A stretch of DNA of 64,000 bases. Origin: Ectopseudomonas mendocina. GTDB taxonomy: Bacteria; Pseudomonadota; Gammaproteobacteria; Pseudomonadales; Pseudomonadaceae. The notes beneath the pieces were generated by a model. The model was not told the origin of the DNA and made no database searches. It saw only the letters and a list, made by a program, of their open reading frames with translations. The stretch is from NCBI RefSeq assembly GCF_007049795.1, contig NZ_SCFY01000004.1, forward strand, positions 62,001 through 126,000, read 5' to 3'. Each line of letters opens with the position of its first letter. The stretch's first letter is position 1. A program made the translations under genes and the position numbers. Shown here piece by piece: positions 48,466 through 59,006 of this stretch.

Positions 48466-49472
48466 CGATTACCCCGAGTTTCGACCAGCAGTTCGGCCAG
48501 TTGGTTGACTGCCATGGCATACATCACGCTGCGATTGTAGCGGGTGATGGTGTAGAAGTTGGGCAAACCGAACCAGTATTCGTCGCCTTGCGCGCCTTCC
48601 AGACGGAATGCGGTCACCGGCAGGTCTTCTGCCAGTTTGTCCTGGCTCTTCCAGCCCAGCGCGCGCAGTTCGGCGACGCTCTTCACCGGGTCCAGGCCCT
48701 GGGTCAGGCCTTCATCGACGCGAGCACCGCTGGCCTCGACGCGACTGGCGACCTGGCCGCCGGCTTGCCAGCCGTGACGTTTGAAATAGCTGGCAACACT
48801 GCCGATGGCATCGGTCGGGTTGCTCCAGATGTTGATATGGCCGTCGCCGTCGAAGTCCACGGCGTAAGCACGGAAGCTGCTCGGCATGAACTGCGGCAAG
48901 CCCATGGCACCGGCGTAAGAGCCCTTGAGGCTGATCGGGTCGACCTGCTCCTCACGAGTCAGCAGCAGAAACTCGCGCAATTCCTTGCGGAAGAACGGTG
49001 CGCGCGGCGGGTAGTCGAAGGCCAGGGTCGACAGCGCATCCATTACCCGCCAGCTGCCGGTATTGCCGCCGTAGAAGGTTTCCACGCCGATGATGGCGAC
49101 GATGAACTGCGGCGGCACACCGTACTCGGCCTCGGCTTTTTCCAGCGCAGCCTGGTTCTTGTTCCAGAACTCCACACCCTGAGCGATACGCTTGTCGGTG
49201 ATGAAAATCGGGCGATAGTCCTTCCAGGGTTTGACCTTCTCGGCCGGACGCGAAATGGCGTCGAGGATCGCCTGCTTGCGCTCGACCTCGGCGAACAGAC
49301 TGACCAGTTGCTCACTGGCAAAGCCATAGTCGCGGGTCATTTCCTCGATGAACTCGGCCACCTGCGGCGAGCCGTCGTAATCGGCCGCCAGCGCCTGAGC
49401 GCCAGTGCCGAACACGCCGGCGATACCGACTCCCATCAACGTACGAGCAGCCCAACTACGCAGAGAATGCAT
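48462..49472 (-). CDS. mltB: Membrane-bound lytic murein transglycosylase B
   Basis: The 336-residue enzyme has a signal peptide (1-29, ending AQALAA) and the MltB catalytic domain: IIGVETFYGGNTGSW with the catalytic glutamate (~residue 131), SYAGAMGLPQFMPSSFRAYAVDFDGDG (~185-211) and ITRYNRSVMYAMAVNQL near the end. There is no lipobox, so it is probably soluble in the periplasm, like SltB1 of P. aeruginosa. It lies 18 bases after rodA and overlaps rlpA, placing it in the elongation operon. Confidence 0.93.
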   Translation of the reverse strand: MHSLRSWAARTLMGVGIAGVFGTGAQALAADYDGSPQVAEFIEEMTRDYGFASEQLVSLFAEVERKQAILDAISRPAEKVKPWKDYRPIFITDKRIAQGVEFWNKNQAALEKAEAEYGVPPQFIVAIIGVETFYGGNTGSWRVMDALSTLAFDYPPRAPFFRKELREFLLLTREEQVDPISLKGSYAGAMGLPQFMPSSFRAYAVDFDGDGHINIWSNPTDAIGSVASYFKRHGWQAGGQVASRVEASGARVDEGLTQGLDPVKSVAELRALGWKSQDKLAEDLPVTAFRLEGAQGDEYWFGLPNFYTITRYNRSVMYAMAVNQLAELLVETRGNR

Positions 49473-49490
49473 TAACCCATAACCCCCAAA

Positions 49491-50636
49491 TCAAACCTGA
49501 GCGATCCACTTTCTGTGGGTGTGGATCGCCATCAATATCCCGAAGCCTGACAACAGCGTGACCAGATGGGTTCCGCCATAACTAATGAAGGGCAGCGGAA
49601 CCCCAACCACCGGCAGCAGCCCGCTGACCATGCCGATGTTGACGAATACGTAGACGAAGAAGGTCATGGTCAGCGCCCCGGCCAGCAGCTTGCCGAACAG
49701 CGTCTGCGCCTGGGCGGTGATCACCAGGCCGCGCGCCAACAGCAGCAGATAGAGCAACAACAACAGACAAACGCCGACCAGGCCGAACTCCTCCGCGAGC
49801 ACGGCAATGATAAAGTCCGTGTGGCTTTCCGGCAAAAAATCCAGGTGCGACTGGGTACCCAGCAACCAGCCCTTGCCCAATACACCGCCGGAACCGATGG
49901 CAGCCTTGGACTGGATAATGTTCCAGCCCGCCCCCAGCGGATCGCTCTCCGGATTAAGGAAGGTCAGCACGCGGCGTTTCTGGTAGTCATGCATGACGAA
50001 GTACCACATGCCCACCGCGACCGGCACAACGGCAGCGGCGGCGCCAATGATCCAGCGCCATTGCAGGCCGGCCATGAACACCACGAACGCACCCGAGGCG
50101 AGGATCAGCAGCGAGGTGCCCAGGTCCGGCTGTTTGACGATCAGTACGAAGGGCACACCGATCATCGCCAGGCTGATGACAATGTGCTTGAAGCGCGGCG
50201 GCAGGTTGTACCGCGACAGGTACCAGGCGATGGTCATCGGCATGATGATCTTCATCAGCTCCGACGGCTGGAAGCGGATCACCCCAGGGATATTGATCCA
50301 GCGTGTGGCGCCCATCGCGGTATGGCCCATCACCTCCACCACCATCAGCAGCGCGACGCCTATCACGTAGGCAAGAGGCACCCAGCGCGCCATGAAGCGC
50401 GGGTCGAACTGGGCAATCACCACAACCGCGAGCATGCCAATGCCAAAGGACGACGCCTGCTTGAGCAGCAGATCGATGTTCTTGCCACTGGCCGAATACA
50501 GAATGAACAGGCTGCCAGTGCCGAGAATCAGCAACAGCAGCAGCAACCAGCCATCGATGTGCATGCGCTGCAGCAGACTGGCGCGACGACGCAGCACGTC
50601 CTCGTCGGACAGGGTTCGGTCGAAATTGCTGATCAT
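49491..50636 (-). CDS. rodA: Peptidoglycan glycosyltransferase RodA
   Basis: RodA is the SEDS polymerase of the elongasome and works with PBP2. The 381-residue protein has ten membrane helices; WPL-type conserved regions include FQPSELMKIIMPMTIAWYL, KQPDLGTSLLILASG (the catalytic aspartate region), GWNIIQSKAAIGSGGVLGKGW and GVPLPFISYGGTHLVTLLSGFG. Its ATG overlaps the mrdA stop by four bases. Confidence 0.97.
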   Translation of the reverse strand: MISNFDRTLSDEDVLRRRASLLQRMHIDGWLLLLLLILGTGSLFILYSASGKNIDLLLKQASSFGIGMLAVVVIAQFDPRFMARWVPLAYVIGVALLMVVEVMGHTAMGATRWINIPGVIRFQPSELMKIIMPMTIAWYLSRYNLPPRFKHIVISLAMIGVPFVLIVKQPDLGTSLLILASGAFVVFMAGLQWRWIIGAAAAVVPVAVGMWYFVMHDYQKRRVLTFLNPESDPLGAGWNIIQSKAAIGSGGVLGKGWLLGTQSHLDFLPESHTDFIIAVLAEEFGLVGVCLLLLLYLLLLARGLVITAQAQTLFGKLLAGALTMTFFVYVFVNIGMVSGLLPVVGVPLPFISYGGTHLVTLLSGFGILMAIHTHRKWIAQV

Positions 50637-52525
50637 CGCTGACTGACCTCGGCAGGCTTGGGCAACGCGAACTTGGCCTTGAGCTGACCGGTTTCCTTGT
50701 CCAGCAGCCAGGCGTCCATGACCTGCTTGACCACTGGCGCGGCGACGCCAGAGCCGGATTCCCCGTTCTCCACCATCACCGCGACGGCGATCTGCGGGTT
50801 GTTCGCAGGCGCGAAACCGATGAACAGCGCGTGGTCGCGGTGGCGCTCCTGAACCTTGTTGCGGTCGTACTTCTCGCCCTGCTTGATCGCCACCACCTGA
50901 GCCGTGCCGCTCTTGCCGGCGATGCGATAGACCGAACTGTCGCCGACCTTGCGCGCCGTGCCGCGAGGGCCATGCAGCACTTCTTCCATGCCATGGATGC
51001 CGTAATCCCAGAACTTCGGGTCACGCAGGACGATGTCGGGCATCGGGTTGGGGTCCACCGGCAGACGACCATCGACGCTCTTGGCCAGGTGCGGACGAAT
51101 CCACTTGCCGCGCGTGGCCATCAATGCGGTGGCCTGCGCCAGTTGCAGCGGTGTGGTCTGCATGTAGCCCTGACCGATACCGAGAATCAGCGTCTCGCCC
51201 GGATACCAGGGTTGACGATAACGTGCCCGTTTCCAGTCGCGCGAAGGCATCAGGCCGGCGGCTTCCTCGAACATATCCAGCGAAACACGCTGCCCAAGGC
51301 CGAAGCGGCTCATGTAATCGTGCATGCGATCGACGCCCATCTTGTGCGCCAGATCGTAGAAATAGGTGTCATTGGAGCGAGCGATGGCCAGATTGAGATC
51401 GACCCAACCGTCACCATTACGGTTCCAGTTACGGTATTTGTGGCTGTGGTTGGGCAACTGATAGAAGCCTGGGTCGAACACCCGCGAAGTAGGCGTGACC
51501 ACACCGGCATCGAGACCGGCCACAGCAACCATCGGTTTGATCGTCGAGCCTGGCGGATAGAGGCCGCGCAGCACCCGGTTGTACAGCGGCTGATCGATGG
51601 AGTCGCGCAGCTCACCATAGGCCTTGAAGCTGATGCCGGTGACGAAGGGGTTGGGATCGAAGCTGGGTTGGCTGACCATCGCCAGCACTTCGCCATTGTT
51701 CGGGTCGATAGCCACCACCGCGCCACGACGACCACCCAGGGCTTTTTCCGCGGCTTCCTGCAGGTTCACGTCGAGGCTGAGGACGATGTCCTTGCCCGGT
51801 TTCGGATCGACGCGGTTGAGTACGCGCAATACGCGGCCACGGGCGTTGGTCTCGACCTCTTCATAGCCGACCTCGCCGTGCAGTTCGTCCTCGTAGAAGC
51901 GCTCGATACCGGTCTTGCCGATATGGTGCGTGCCGGCATAGTCGGTCGGATCGAGGCGCTTGAGCTCCTGCTCGTTGATGCGCCCGACATAGCCGACCGA
52001 ATGAGCGAAGTGCTCCTGCTGCGGGTAATGCCGCACCAGCTGCGCAGCCACCTCGACCCCCGGCAGACGGAACTGGTTGACCGCGATGCGGGCGATCTGC
52101 TCCTCGCTCAGCTCGAACAGGATCGGTACCGGCTCGAACGGGCGCCGCCCCTGGCGCACGCGACGCTCGAACAGCGCACGCTCGTCCTCGCTAAGTTCCA
52201 GCACCTCGACCACCGTGTCGAGCACGCTAAGCCAGTCACCGGCACGCTCACGGGTCACGGTCAGGCTGAAACTGGGACGGTTGTCGGCGATGATCACGCC
52301 GTTGCGATCGTAAATCAGCCCGCGAGTCGGCGGCAGCGGCTGCACGTGGATGCGGTTGTTCTCTGCCAGGGTGCTGTGATGCTCGTACTGAATCACCTGC
52401 AGGTAGTACATGCGCATGACCAGCACGCAGGTCAGCAGGATGATCACCACGCCGCCGACGAGCACGCGGCGCTTGACCAGGCGAGCGTCCTTTTCGTGAT
52501 CCTTGAGGCGAATCGGCTGCGGCAT
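50633..52525 (-). CDS. mrdA: Penicillin-binding protein 2
   Basis: PBP2 is the transpeptidase for cell elongation. The 630-residue protein has one N-terminal membrane anchor (~22-42), the PBP dimerisation domain (~65-240) and the transpeptidase domain with GSTIKPM (active-site Ser ~331), the ARSNDTYFYD SxN motif (~385) and GKSGTAQVVA (KTG equivalent, ~544). It is cotranscribed with rodA below it and rlmH above it (10-base gap). Confidence 0.97.
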   Translation of the reverse strand: MPQPIRLKDHEKDARLVKRRVLVGGVVIILLTCVLVMRMYYLQVIQYEHHSTLAENNRIHVQPLPPTRGLIYDRNGVIIADNRPSFSLTVTRERAGDWLSVLDTVVEVLELSEDERALFERRVRQGRRPFEPVPILFELSEEQIARIAVNQFRLPGVEVAAQLVRHYPQQEHFAHSVGYVGRINEQELKRLDPTDYAGTHHIGKTGIERFYEDELHGEVGYEEVETNARGRVLRVLNRVDPKPGKDIVLSLDVNLQEAAEKALGGRRGAVVAIDPNNGEVLAMVSQPSFDPNPFVTGISFKAYGELRDSIDQPLYNRVLRGLYPPGSTIKPMVAVAGLDAGVVTPTSRVFDPGFYQLPNHSHKYRNWNRNGDGWVDLNLAIARSNDTYFYDLAHKMGVDRMHDYMSRFGLGQRVSLDMFEEAAGLMPSRDWKRARYRQPWYPGETLILGIGQGYMQTTPLQLAQATALMATRGKWIRPHLAKSVDGRLPVDPNPMPDIVLRDPKFWDYGIHGMEEVLHGPRGTARKVGDSSVYRIAGKSGTAQVVAIKQGEKYDRNKVQERHRDHALFIGFAPANNPQIAVAVMVENGESGSGVAAPVVKQVMDAWLLDKETGQLKAKFALPKPAEVSQR

Positions 52526-52535
52526 GACTACTTGA

Positions 52536-53003
52536 TCACTTGTGGTACGGGTGGCCGGACAATACGGTCCAGGCTCGGTAGATCTGCTCGCCGAGCAGGA
52601 TACGCACCAGCGGATGCGGCAACGTCAGAGGCGACAGCGACCAGCGCTGCTCGCTACGCGCGCAGACCTCCGGTGCCAGCCCTTCCGGGCCACCGACCAT
52701 GAGGTTGACGTTGCGTGCATCGAGGCGCCAGCGATCCAGCTCCGCTGCCAGTTGCTCGGTGCTCCATGGCTTGCCATGGACCTCCAGCGTGACGATACGT
52801 TCGCCGGGCTGCACCTTGCTCAGCATGGCCTCGCCCTCCTGACGGATCAGGCGGGCGACGTCGGCATTCTTGCCGCGGGTATTGAGGGGAATCTCCACCA
52901 GCTCCAGCGGCAATTCGGCAGGCAGACGCTTGACGTACTCCTGCCAGCCCTCCTCGACCCAACGCGGCATGCGCGAACCGACGGCGATCAATTTGATCCG
53001 CAC
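52536..53003 (-). CDS. rlmH: 23S rRNA (pseudouridine1915-N3)-methyltransferase
   Basis: RlmH methylates pseudouridine 1915 in helix 69 of 23S rRNA. The 155-residue SPOUT protein has the SAM-binding trefoil knot with [44 protein letters not shown] (residues ~101-144). It follows rsfS by nine bases, continuing a block of ribosome-related genes upstream of mrdA. Confidence 0.97.
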   Translation of the reverse strand: MRIKLIAVGSRMPRWVEEGWQEYVKRLPAELPLELVEIPLNTRGKNADVARLIRQEGEAMLSKVQPGERIVTLEVHGKPWSTEQLAAELDRWRLDARNVNLMVGGPEGLAPEVCARSEQRWSLSPLTLPHPLVRILLGEQIYRAWTVLSGHPYHK

Positions 53004-53012
53004 GGTTTACGC

Positions 53013-53381
53013 TTACTCGGCGCTGTGCTGGGCGCGACTCTGCTCGGCGCCCTGCCACAGGCGCTCGAGGTCGTAGAACTGACGCGCGGTCGGCAGCATC
53101 ACGTGCACGACGATGTCACCCAGGTCGAGCAGGGCCCATTCGCCGCTGTCCAGACCTTCGCTACCGATCGGGCGCACGCCCTGCTCCTTGACCTTTTCCA
53201 GCACATTGTCCACCAGCGATTTGACCTGACGGCTGGAGCTACCGCTGGCGATCACCATGAAGTCGGTGATGCTGGTCTTGTCCTTGACGTCGATCACTGT
53301 GATGTCGGTCGCCTTGATCTCTTCCAGCGCCGCCACGGCGATCTTGACCAGCTCTTCGCTGGGCATGTTCTGCTTGCTCAT
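53013..53381 (-). CDS. rsfS: Ribosome silencing factor RsfS
   Basis: RsfS binds L14 and blocks subunit joining under starvation. The 122-residue protein has the compact fold with [39 protein letters not shown] (about residues 22-60) and [29 protein letters not shown]. The ATG at 53381 is preferred; an upstream start at 53420 would reach into nadD's end region. It lies between nadD and rlmH. Confidence 0.95.
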   Translation of the reverse strand: MSKQNMPSEELVKIAVAALEEIKATDITVIDVKDKTSITDFMVIASGSSSRQVKSLVDNVLEKVKEQGVRPIGSEGLDSGEWALLDLGDIVVHVMLPTARQFYDLERLWQGAEQSRAQHSAE

Positions 53382-53432
53382 AAATGACTCATTTGCCTCG
53401 TGTAATGGACGCCAGCGCACATGCGCAGCGTT

Positions 53433-54092
53433 TCAAGCATTGGGCGCACGGTACAGATCGTGCGCCTGGATATAGGCCAGTACCGCATCGGGCAGCAGAT
53501 ATCGCGCCGAGCGGCCGGTTGCCAACAAGTGGCGAATCTGCGTGGCGGAAATCGCCAGCGGAGTCTGCCAGATGAAACTGATTTGCCCGCCAGCACCCTG
53601 CAGGCTCAGCGGGTCGCTGACACTGCGTGCAGCCAGCAGATCGCGCAGCGCCTCCGGCGCCTCGCTGTCGGCATCCGGCCGCTGCAGTACCAGCAGATGG
53701 CAGTGCTCGAGCAGCTCCTGCCAACGATGCCAACTCGGCAAACCGCAGAAGGCATCCCAGCCCAGCAGCAGAAACAGCTGATCGTCCGCTGCCAGCTCGG
53801 CACGCACCGACTCCAGCGTGTCCACGGTGTACGACGGCTTGTCGCGGCGCAGCTCGCGGTCATCGACCGTCAGCCGCGTCTCGCCTGACACCGCCAGTTC
53901 GACCATGGCCAGACGCTGCTCGGCCGTCGCCTGCGGCGTGTCGCGGTGCGGTGGTCTGGCGCTGGGGATCAGCCGCAGCTCGTCCAGCGCCATGAATTCG
54001 GCCACCTCCAGCGCGGCACGCAGATGCCCGATGTGCACCGGGTTGAAGGTACCGCCGAGCAGGCCGATGCGTCGGGCGCCGATCCGTTTCAT
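53433..54092 (-). CDS. nadD: Nicotinate-nucleotide adenylyltransferase
   Basis: NadD converts nicotinate mononucleotide to deamido-NAD. The 219-residue protein has the nucleotidyltransferase motif [18 protein letters not shown] (residues ~10-27), [25 protein letters not shown] and the [24 protein letters not shown] ending with the second ATP-binding motif. Its ATG follows the proA stop immediately (TAA, ATG), so the two are cotranscribed. Confidence 0.96.
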   Translation of the reverse strand: MKRIGARRIGLLGGTFNPVHIGHLRAALEVAEFMALDELRLIPSARPPHRDTPQATAEQRLAMVELAVSGETRLTVDDRELRRDKPSYTVDTLESVRAELAADDQLFLLLGWDAFCGLPSWHRWQELLEHCHLLVLQRPDADSEAPEALRDLLAARSVSDPLSLQGAGGQISFIWQTPLAISATQIRHLLATGRSARYLLPDAVLAYIQAHDLYRAPNA

Positions 54093-55358
<1,266 letters not shown>

Positions 55359-55542
55359 GGCGGCGGAGGTCTGGCAGTTGGAAAAAGGGGCTGATTATAG
55401 CGGGCTCGCAAGGCCGCGCCCAGCGGCGTCTGGCAAGCGGTAGGCAACCCATCCGACAGGTGATGAATGCCAGGCAATGCCAGACGTAGCCGATGTAACG
55501 TGCGCGGGGCAAACATGGCCATCATGGGTGCTGGAGCGTTCA

Positions 55543-55571
55543 GGCATTTTTAAGCTTCTTGTTGCTATGCT
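55543..55571 (+). promoter_or_regulatory. Possible promoter of the glycosylase/DedA-PAP2 operon
   Basis: TATGCT at 55566-55571 lies about 32 bases before the glycosylase ATG, with GCATTT seventeen bases upstream as a weak -35. Transcription from here would exclude longer start codons of the gene. A CGGGCTCGCAAGGC-rich stretch at 55401-55455 holds no gene. Confidence 0.35.
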
Positions 55572-55602
55572 CGCCGCCCGAGACTTAGCCCCCGTGCGAC
55601 AG

Positions 55603-56322
55603 ATGAAGCCTGCCGACCCCACCCTCAGCCTGCCCTGGCCTGATGCCAATCCATTGCCCGACACCTTCTTCGACCGCGATGCACAGCTGCTCGCCCGCGA
55701 ATTGCTTGGCAAGGTCATCCGCCATCGCGTCGGTGCGCTGTGGCTGAGCGCACGGATCATCGAGACCGAGGCCTACTACCTGGTCGACAAGGGCAGCCAT
55801 GCATCGCTCGGCTACACAGAGAAGCGCAAGGCGCTGTTCGCCGATGGCGGGCATATCTACATGTACTACGCGCGCGGCGGCGATTCGCTGAACTTCAGCG
55901 CTCACGGGCCTGGTAATGCGGTGCTGATCAAATCCGCACATCCCTGGGTCGATGCCATCAGCGGCCCCGATGCCCTGGCGGCGATGCAACGCAACAACCC
56001 GGGCAGCCTCGACCAACCCCGCGCCATCGAGCGTTTGTGCGCCGGGCAGACGCTGCTCTGCAAGGCACTGGGTCTGAAAGTGCCGGACTGGGATGCGCGC
56101 CGTTTCGATCCGCAGCGACTATTCGTCGAAGATGTCGGCGAACGACCGCATGTGATCATCCAGTGCGCGCGCCTGGGTATCCTCAAGGGCCGCGACGAAG
56201 ACCTGCCCTACCGTTTCGTTGATGCCGCCTACGCACGTCACTGCACACGCAACCCTTTGCGTCGTGGACAGGTCGAAGGGCGTGATTATCGATTGTTGAG
56301 CGCTTCAGGAGCAGAACAATGA
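55603..56322 (+). CDS. DNA-3-methyladenine glycosylase (AAG/Mpg family)
   Basis: The 239-residue protein removes alkylated purines from DNA. It has the Mpg pattern LARELLGKVIRHRV, RIIETEAYYLVDKGSHASLGYTEKRKALFADGGHIYMYYARGGDSLNFSAHGPGNAVLIKSAHP, with the catalytic glutamate in ETEAYY (~52) and the DNA-intercalating tyrosine region. The ATG at 55603 is chosen because a possible -10 box lies just upstream; a longer frame from 55477 is unlikely. The next gene starts within its stop codon. Confidence 0.9.
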   Translation: MKPADPTLSLPWPDANPLPDTFFDRDAQLLARELLGKVIRHRVGALWLSARIIETEAYYLVDKGSHASLGYTEKRKALFADGGHIYMYYARGGDSLNFSAHGPGNAVLIKSAHPWVDAISGPDALAAMQRNNPGSLDQPRAIERLCAGQTLLCKALGLKVPDWDARRFDPQRLFVEDVGERPHVIIQCARLGILKGRDEDLPYRFVDAAYARHCTRNPLRRGQVEGRDYRLLSASGAEQ

Positions 56323-57635
56323 GCGTCTGGCTGGATAACCTGACCACCTGGCTGAGTGGCAACCCGCAATGGCTGGGGGTGGCGATCTTTATCATCGCCC
56401 TGCTCGAATGCCTGGCCCTGGTAGGCATCGTGCTGCCTGGCGTGGTGCTGCTGTTCAGCGTCGCGCTGCTCGCCGGCAGCGGGATACTGACGCTGTGGCA
56501 GACGCTACTGCTGGCCTACACCGGCGCGCTGTGTGGCGACATGATTTCCTACGCGCTGGGCAGACGCTTCAAACACAACATCGGGCGCCTGCCGGTGCTG
56601 GGCCATCATCCGCAGTGGATTTTGCGTGCCGAGCTCTACTTCCGTCATTACGGCGTGGCCAGCCTGTTGGTCGGTCGTTTCATCGGCCCGCTGCGCCCAA
56701 TGCTGCCGCTGGTAGCCGGCATGCTGAACATGCCAGTGCTGCGTTTCATACTGGTCAGCCTGGTGGCGGCAGCCGGCTGGGCGGTGGCTTACCTGCTGCC
56801 GGGCTGGGCGACCGGCGCGGCCCTGCGCCTGCCAATGGCAGAAGGTTTCTGGACGGAAGCAGCGGTACTGCTGGCCGGTATTGGCGTGATCCTGCTGCTG
56901 ACCATTCAAGCCAGCCTGGCGGAAAAGCCACGCGCCAGCCTGCTCGGTGGCGGCCTCAGCCTGTTACTGCTGTTGGCCATCATCATCGGCTGGCCGCATC
57001 TCGATGCGCTGGATCAGGGCCTGATGTCTTTGGTCCAGGAACAGCGCCAACCGCACCTGGACCAATGGATCGGCACCCTGACCCGGCTGGGCGACTTCCA
57101 TATCCAGTTTGCGGCGGCTGCAGTGCTGTGCGCCTTGCTGTTCCTGGCACGGCAATGGCGTCACCTGCTCTTCGCCGGTTCGACCCTACTCGTCACGGCA
57201 CTGGGCAATACCACGCTCAAGCATGGCTTTGCCCGGGCGCGCCCTGACGTGCTGAGCGAGCCACTGACCACCTTCAGCTTTCCCAGCGGCCACAGTTCGG
57301 CAGCCTTTGCCTTTTTCCTGGTGCTGGGGGTGCTAGCCGGCCGTGGCCAATCGGCACGCCTGCGCCTGGCCTGGCTGGTGGTGGCGAGCCTGCCGGCCTT
57401 GGCAATCGCCTTGTCGCGGGTCTACCTGGGCGTGCACTGGCCCAGCGACATTATCGCCGGCGCTCTGTTGGCCTCAGCGGTATGCGGCCTGAGCCTGGCC
57501 CTGTGTCAGCGCCAGGAAGCGCTGCCGCCGCTGCCGGCGCGCCTGTGGTGGATCATCTTACCCGCCTGCCTATCGGTGCTGGGCGCCATGGCGACCTGGC
57601 AGTTGTCCACCGCACTGCTGCGCTATTCCTATTAA
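56319..57635 (+). CDS. DedA-PAP2 fusion: membrane protein with C-terminal phosphatidic-acid phosphatase domain
   Basis: The 438-residue protein joins two membrane families. Residues 1-200 are a DedA/VTT domain (ALLECLALVGIVLPGVVLL, then GRFIGPLRPMLPLVAG at ~119-134), which in other proteins flips undecaprenyl phosphate or other lipids. Residues 205-438 are a PAP2 phosphatase with all three motifs: KHGFARARP (301-309), FPSGHSSA (321-328) and SRVYLGVHWPSD (366-377). The fusion suggests coupled dephosphorylation and translocation of a lipid carrier. The ATG overlaps the glycosylase stop (ATGA). Confidence 0.92.
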   Translation: MSVWLDNLTTWLSGNPQWLGVAIFIIALLECLALVGIVLPGVVLLFSVALLAGSGILTLWQTLLLAYTGALCGDMISYALGRRFKHNIGRLPVLGHHPQWILRAELYFRHYGVASLLVGRFIGPLRPMLPLVAGMLNMPVLRFILVSLVAAAGWAVAYLLPGWATGAALRLPMAEGFWTEAAVLLAGIGVILLLTIQASLAEKPRASLLGGGLSLLLLLAIIIGWPHLDALDQGLMSLVQEQRQPHLDQWIGTLTRLGDFHIQFAAAAVLCALLFLARQWRHLLFAGSTLLVTALGNTTLKHGFARARPDVLSEPLTTFSFPSGHSSAAFAFFLVLGVLAGRGQSARLRLAWLVVASLPALAIALSRVYLGVHWPSDIIAGALLASAVCGLSLALCQRQEALPPLPARLWWIILPACLSVLGAMATWQLSTALLRYSY

Positions 57636-57644
57636 GGCGTAGCC

Positions 57645-58229
57645 TCAGACATCGCCCTGGAGCACTTCCAGCATGGCGTGCAGTTGCTCCAGGCGCAGGG
57701 CAGGATCATCGAGCTGAAGTAGCTGCAGTTTCTGCGCCGGCTCCAGCGGCAACAGGTAGGCCAGCTGATTGGCCAGTTGCTGCTGACCGGCGACCACGCC
57801 GGTCATATCCAGGCCCGCCACCAGCGGGTGCTCGGCCAGGGCCGCGTGCAGGGCGGCCAGGTCAGCGTGCTCGGCCTGCAGCGGGCTGTTGGGTTGCTCC
57901 TCCAGCCACTGCACGTCGGCGACGGTCAGTTGATCCGGCAGAACCTGGGCGCGCTCGACATGAAAACGCCGACCGCCCTCGACGCGAATACCCAGCAGAC
58001 CATTGGCACGCTGCTGAAAGTCGCGCACCAACGCCTCGCAGCCAATAGCGGCGAAACGGCTGGCGGCTTCGCCCACTTCTTCGCCCTCGACGATGCACAC
58101 CACGCCGAACCCCGTGCCCTATTTCATGCAGCGGCTGATCATGTCCAGGTAGCGTGCCTCGAATATCTGCAGGTCGAGCACACAGCCGGGAAACAGAACG
58201 GTGTTGAGCGGGAACAGCGGGAGCTTCAT
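57645..58229 (-). pseudogene. LON-domain (Lon substrate-binding) protein gene with in-frame amber codon
   Basis: The full frame reads MKLPLFPLNTVLFPGCVLDL...RYLDMISRCMK, then TAG at 58119-58121 (codon 37), then GTGFGVVCIVEGEEVGEAASRF and the rest of a ~195-codon LON N-terminal-domain protein. The expected residue at this place is Gln (CAG), one C-to-T change away. Both halves are otherwise intact with no frameshift, so the change looks recent. A restart at 58103 (GTG) could give a 152-residue fragment lacking the first beta strands. Proteins of this family stand alone from the Lon protease and have no settled function. Confidence 0.85.
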
Positions 58230-58289
58230 GGTTTACGGCCTGTTATCTACGCAAGACTGCCGGAGCATCAGGGATGGTCAGGCAGGCTC

Positions 58290-59006
58290 TCACAGGAGCA
58301 TGACAATCGCCAGCGGCAACAGCACGGCGGTGATCACCCCCATCAGGCTCATCGCCAGCGCGGCGAAGGCGCCGCACTCGTCGCTCTCCTGCAGGGCGCG
58401 CGCCGTACCCACGGCATGCGCGGTGATGCCCAGCGCCATACCCTGCGCCGCCGGATGATGAACCCGGCACAGACGCAGAATGGACGGTCCGACGATGGCG
58501 CCGATGACCCCGGTGATCATCACGAACACCGCCGCCAGTGCCGCGATGCCGCCAATCTGATCGGCCACAAGCATGGCGATCGGCGAGGTCACCGATTTCG
58601 GCGCCATGCTCATCAGCATGATGCGCTCGGCGCCGAACAGCCAGGCCAGCCCCGCGCCGAGTACGGTGGCGAAGGTGCCGGCAATCAGCAACGTCAGGAT
58701 GATCGGCCAGAACAGCTGGCGAATCCGCCGCAGGTTGAGGTACAGCGGCACGGCCAGAGCCACGGTGGCCGGGCCGAGCAGCAGAGTCAGCGCCGCGACG
58801 CTGTTGCGGTACTCGGCGAAACTCAGGCCGCAGAGCAGCAGGATGCCGATCACCGTGAGCATCGACACCAGTACCGGTTGCAGGAACACCCAGCGGGTGC
58901 GCTCGTACGCGGCCATGGCCAGTTGGTAGGCGCCCAGGGTGATGCCGATGCCGAACAGCGGGTGATGGGTCAGCGCCTGCCAGGCGCCCTGCCAATCCGG
59001 ACTCAT
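58290..59006 (-). CDS. CidB/LrgB-family membrane protein
   Basis: The 238-residue protein has about eight membrane segments and the LrgB motif ERIMLMSMAPKSVTSPIAMLVADQIGG (residues ~131-157), then RVHHPAAQGMALGITAHAVGTARALQESDECGAFA, conserved in CidB/LrgB and plant PLGG1. The family acts with CidA/LrgA in holin-like control of murein hydrolysis or in export of small organic acids such as glycolate or pyruvate. Its ATG overlaps the cidA-like stop by four bases. Confidence 0.92.
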   Translation of the reverse strand: MSPDWQGAWQALTHHPLFGIGITLGAYQLAMAAYERTRWVFLQPVLVSMLTVIGILLLCGLSFAEYRNSVAALTLLLGPATVALAVPLYLNLRRIRQLFWPIILTLLIAGTFATVLGAGLAWLFGAERIMLMSMAPKSVTSPIAMLVADQIGGIAALAAVFVMITGVIGAIVGPSILRLCRVHHPAAQGMALGITAHAVGTARALQESDECGAFAALAMSLMGVITAVLLPLAIVMLL

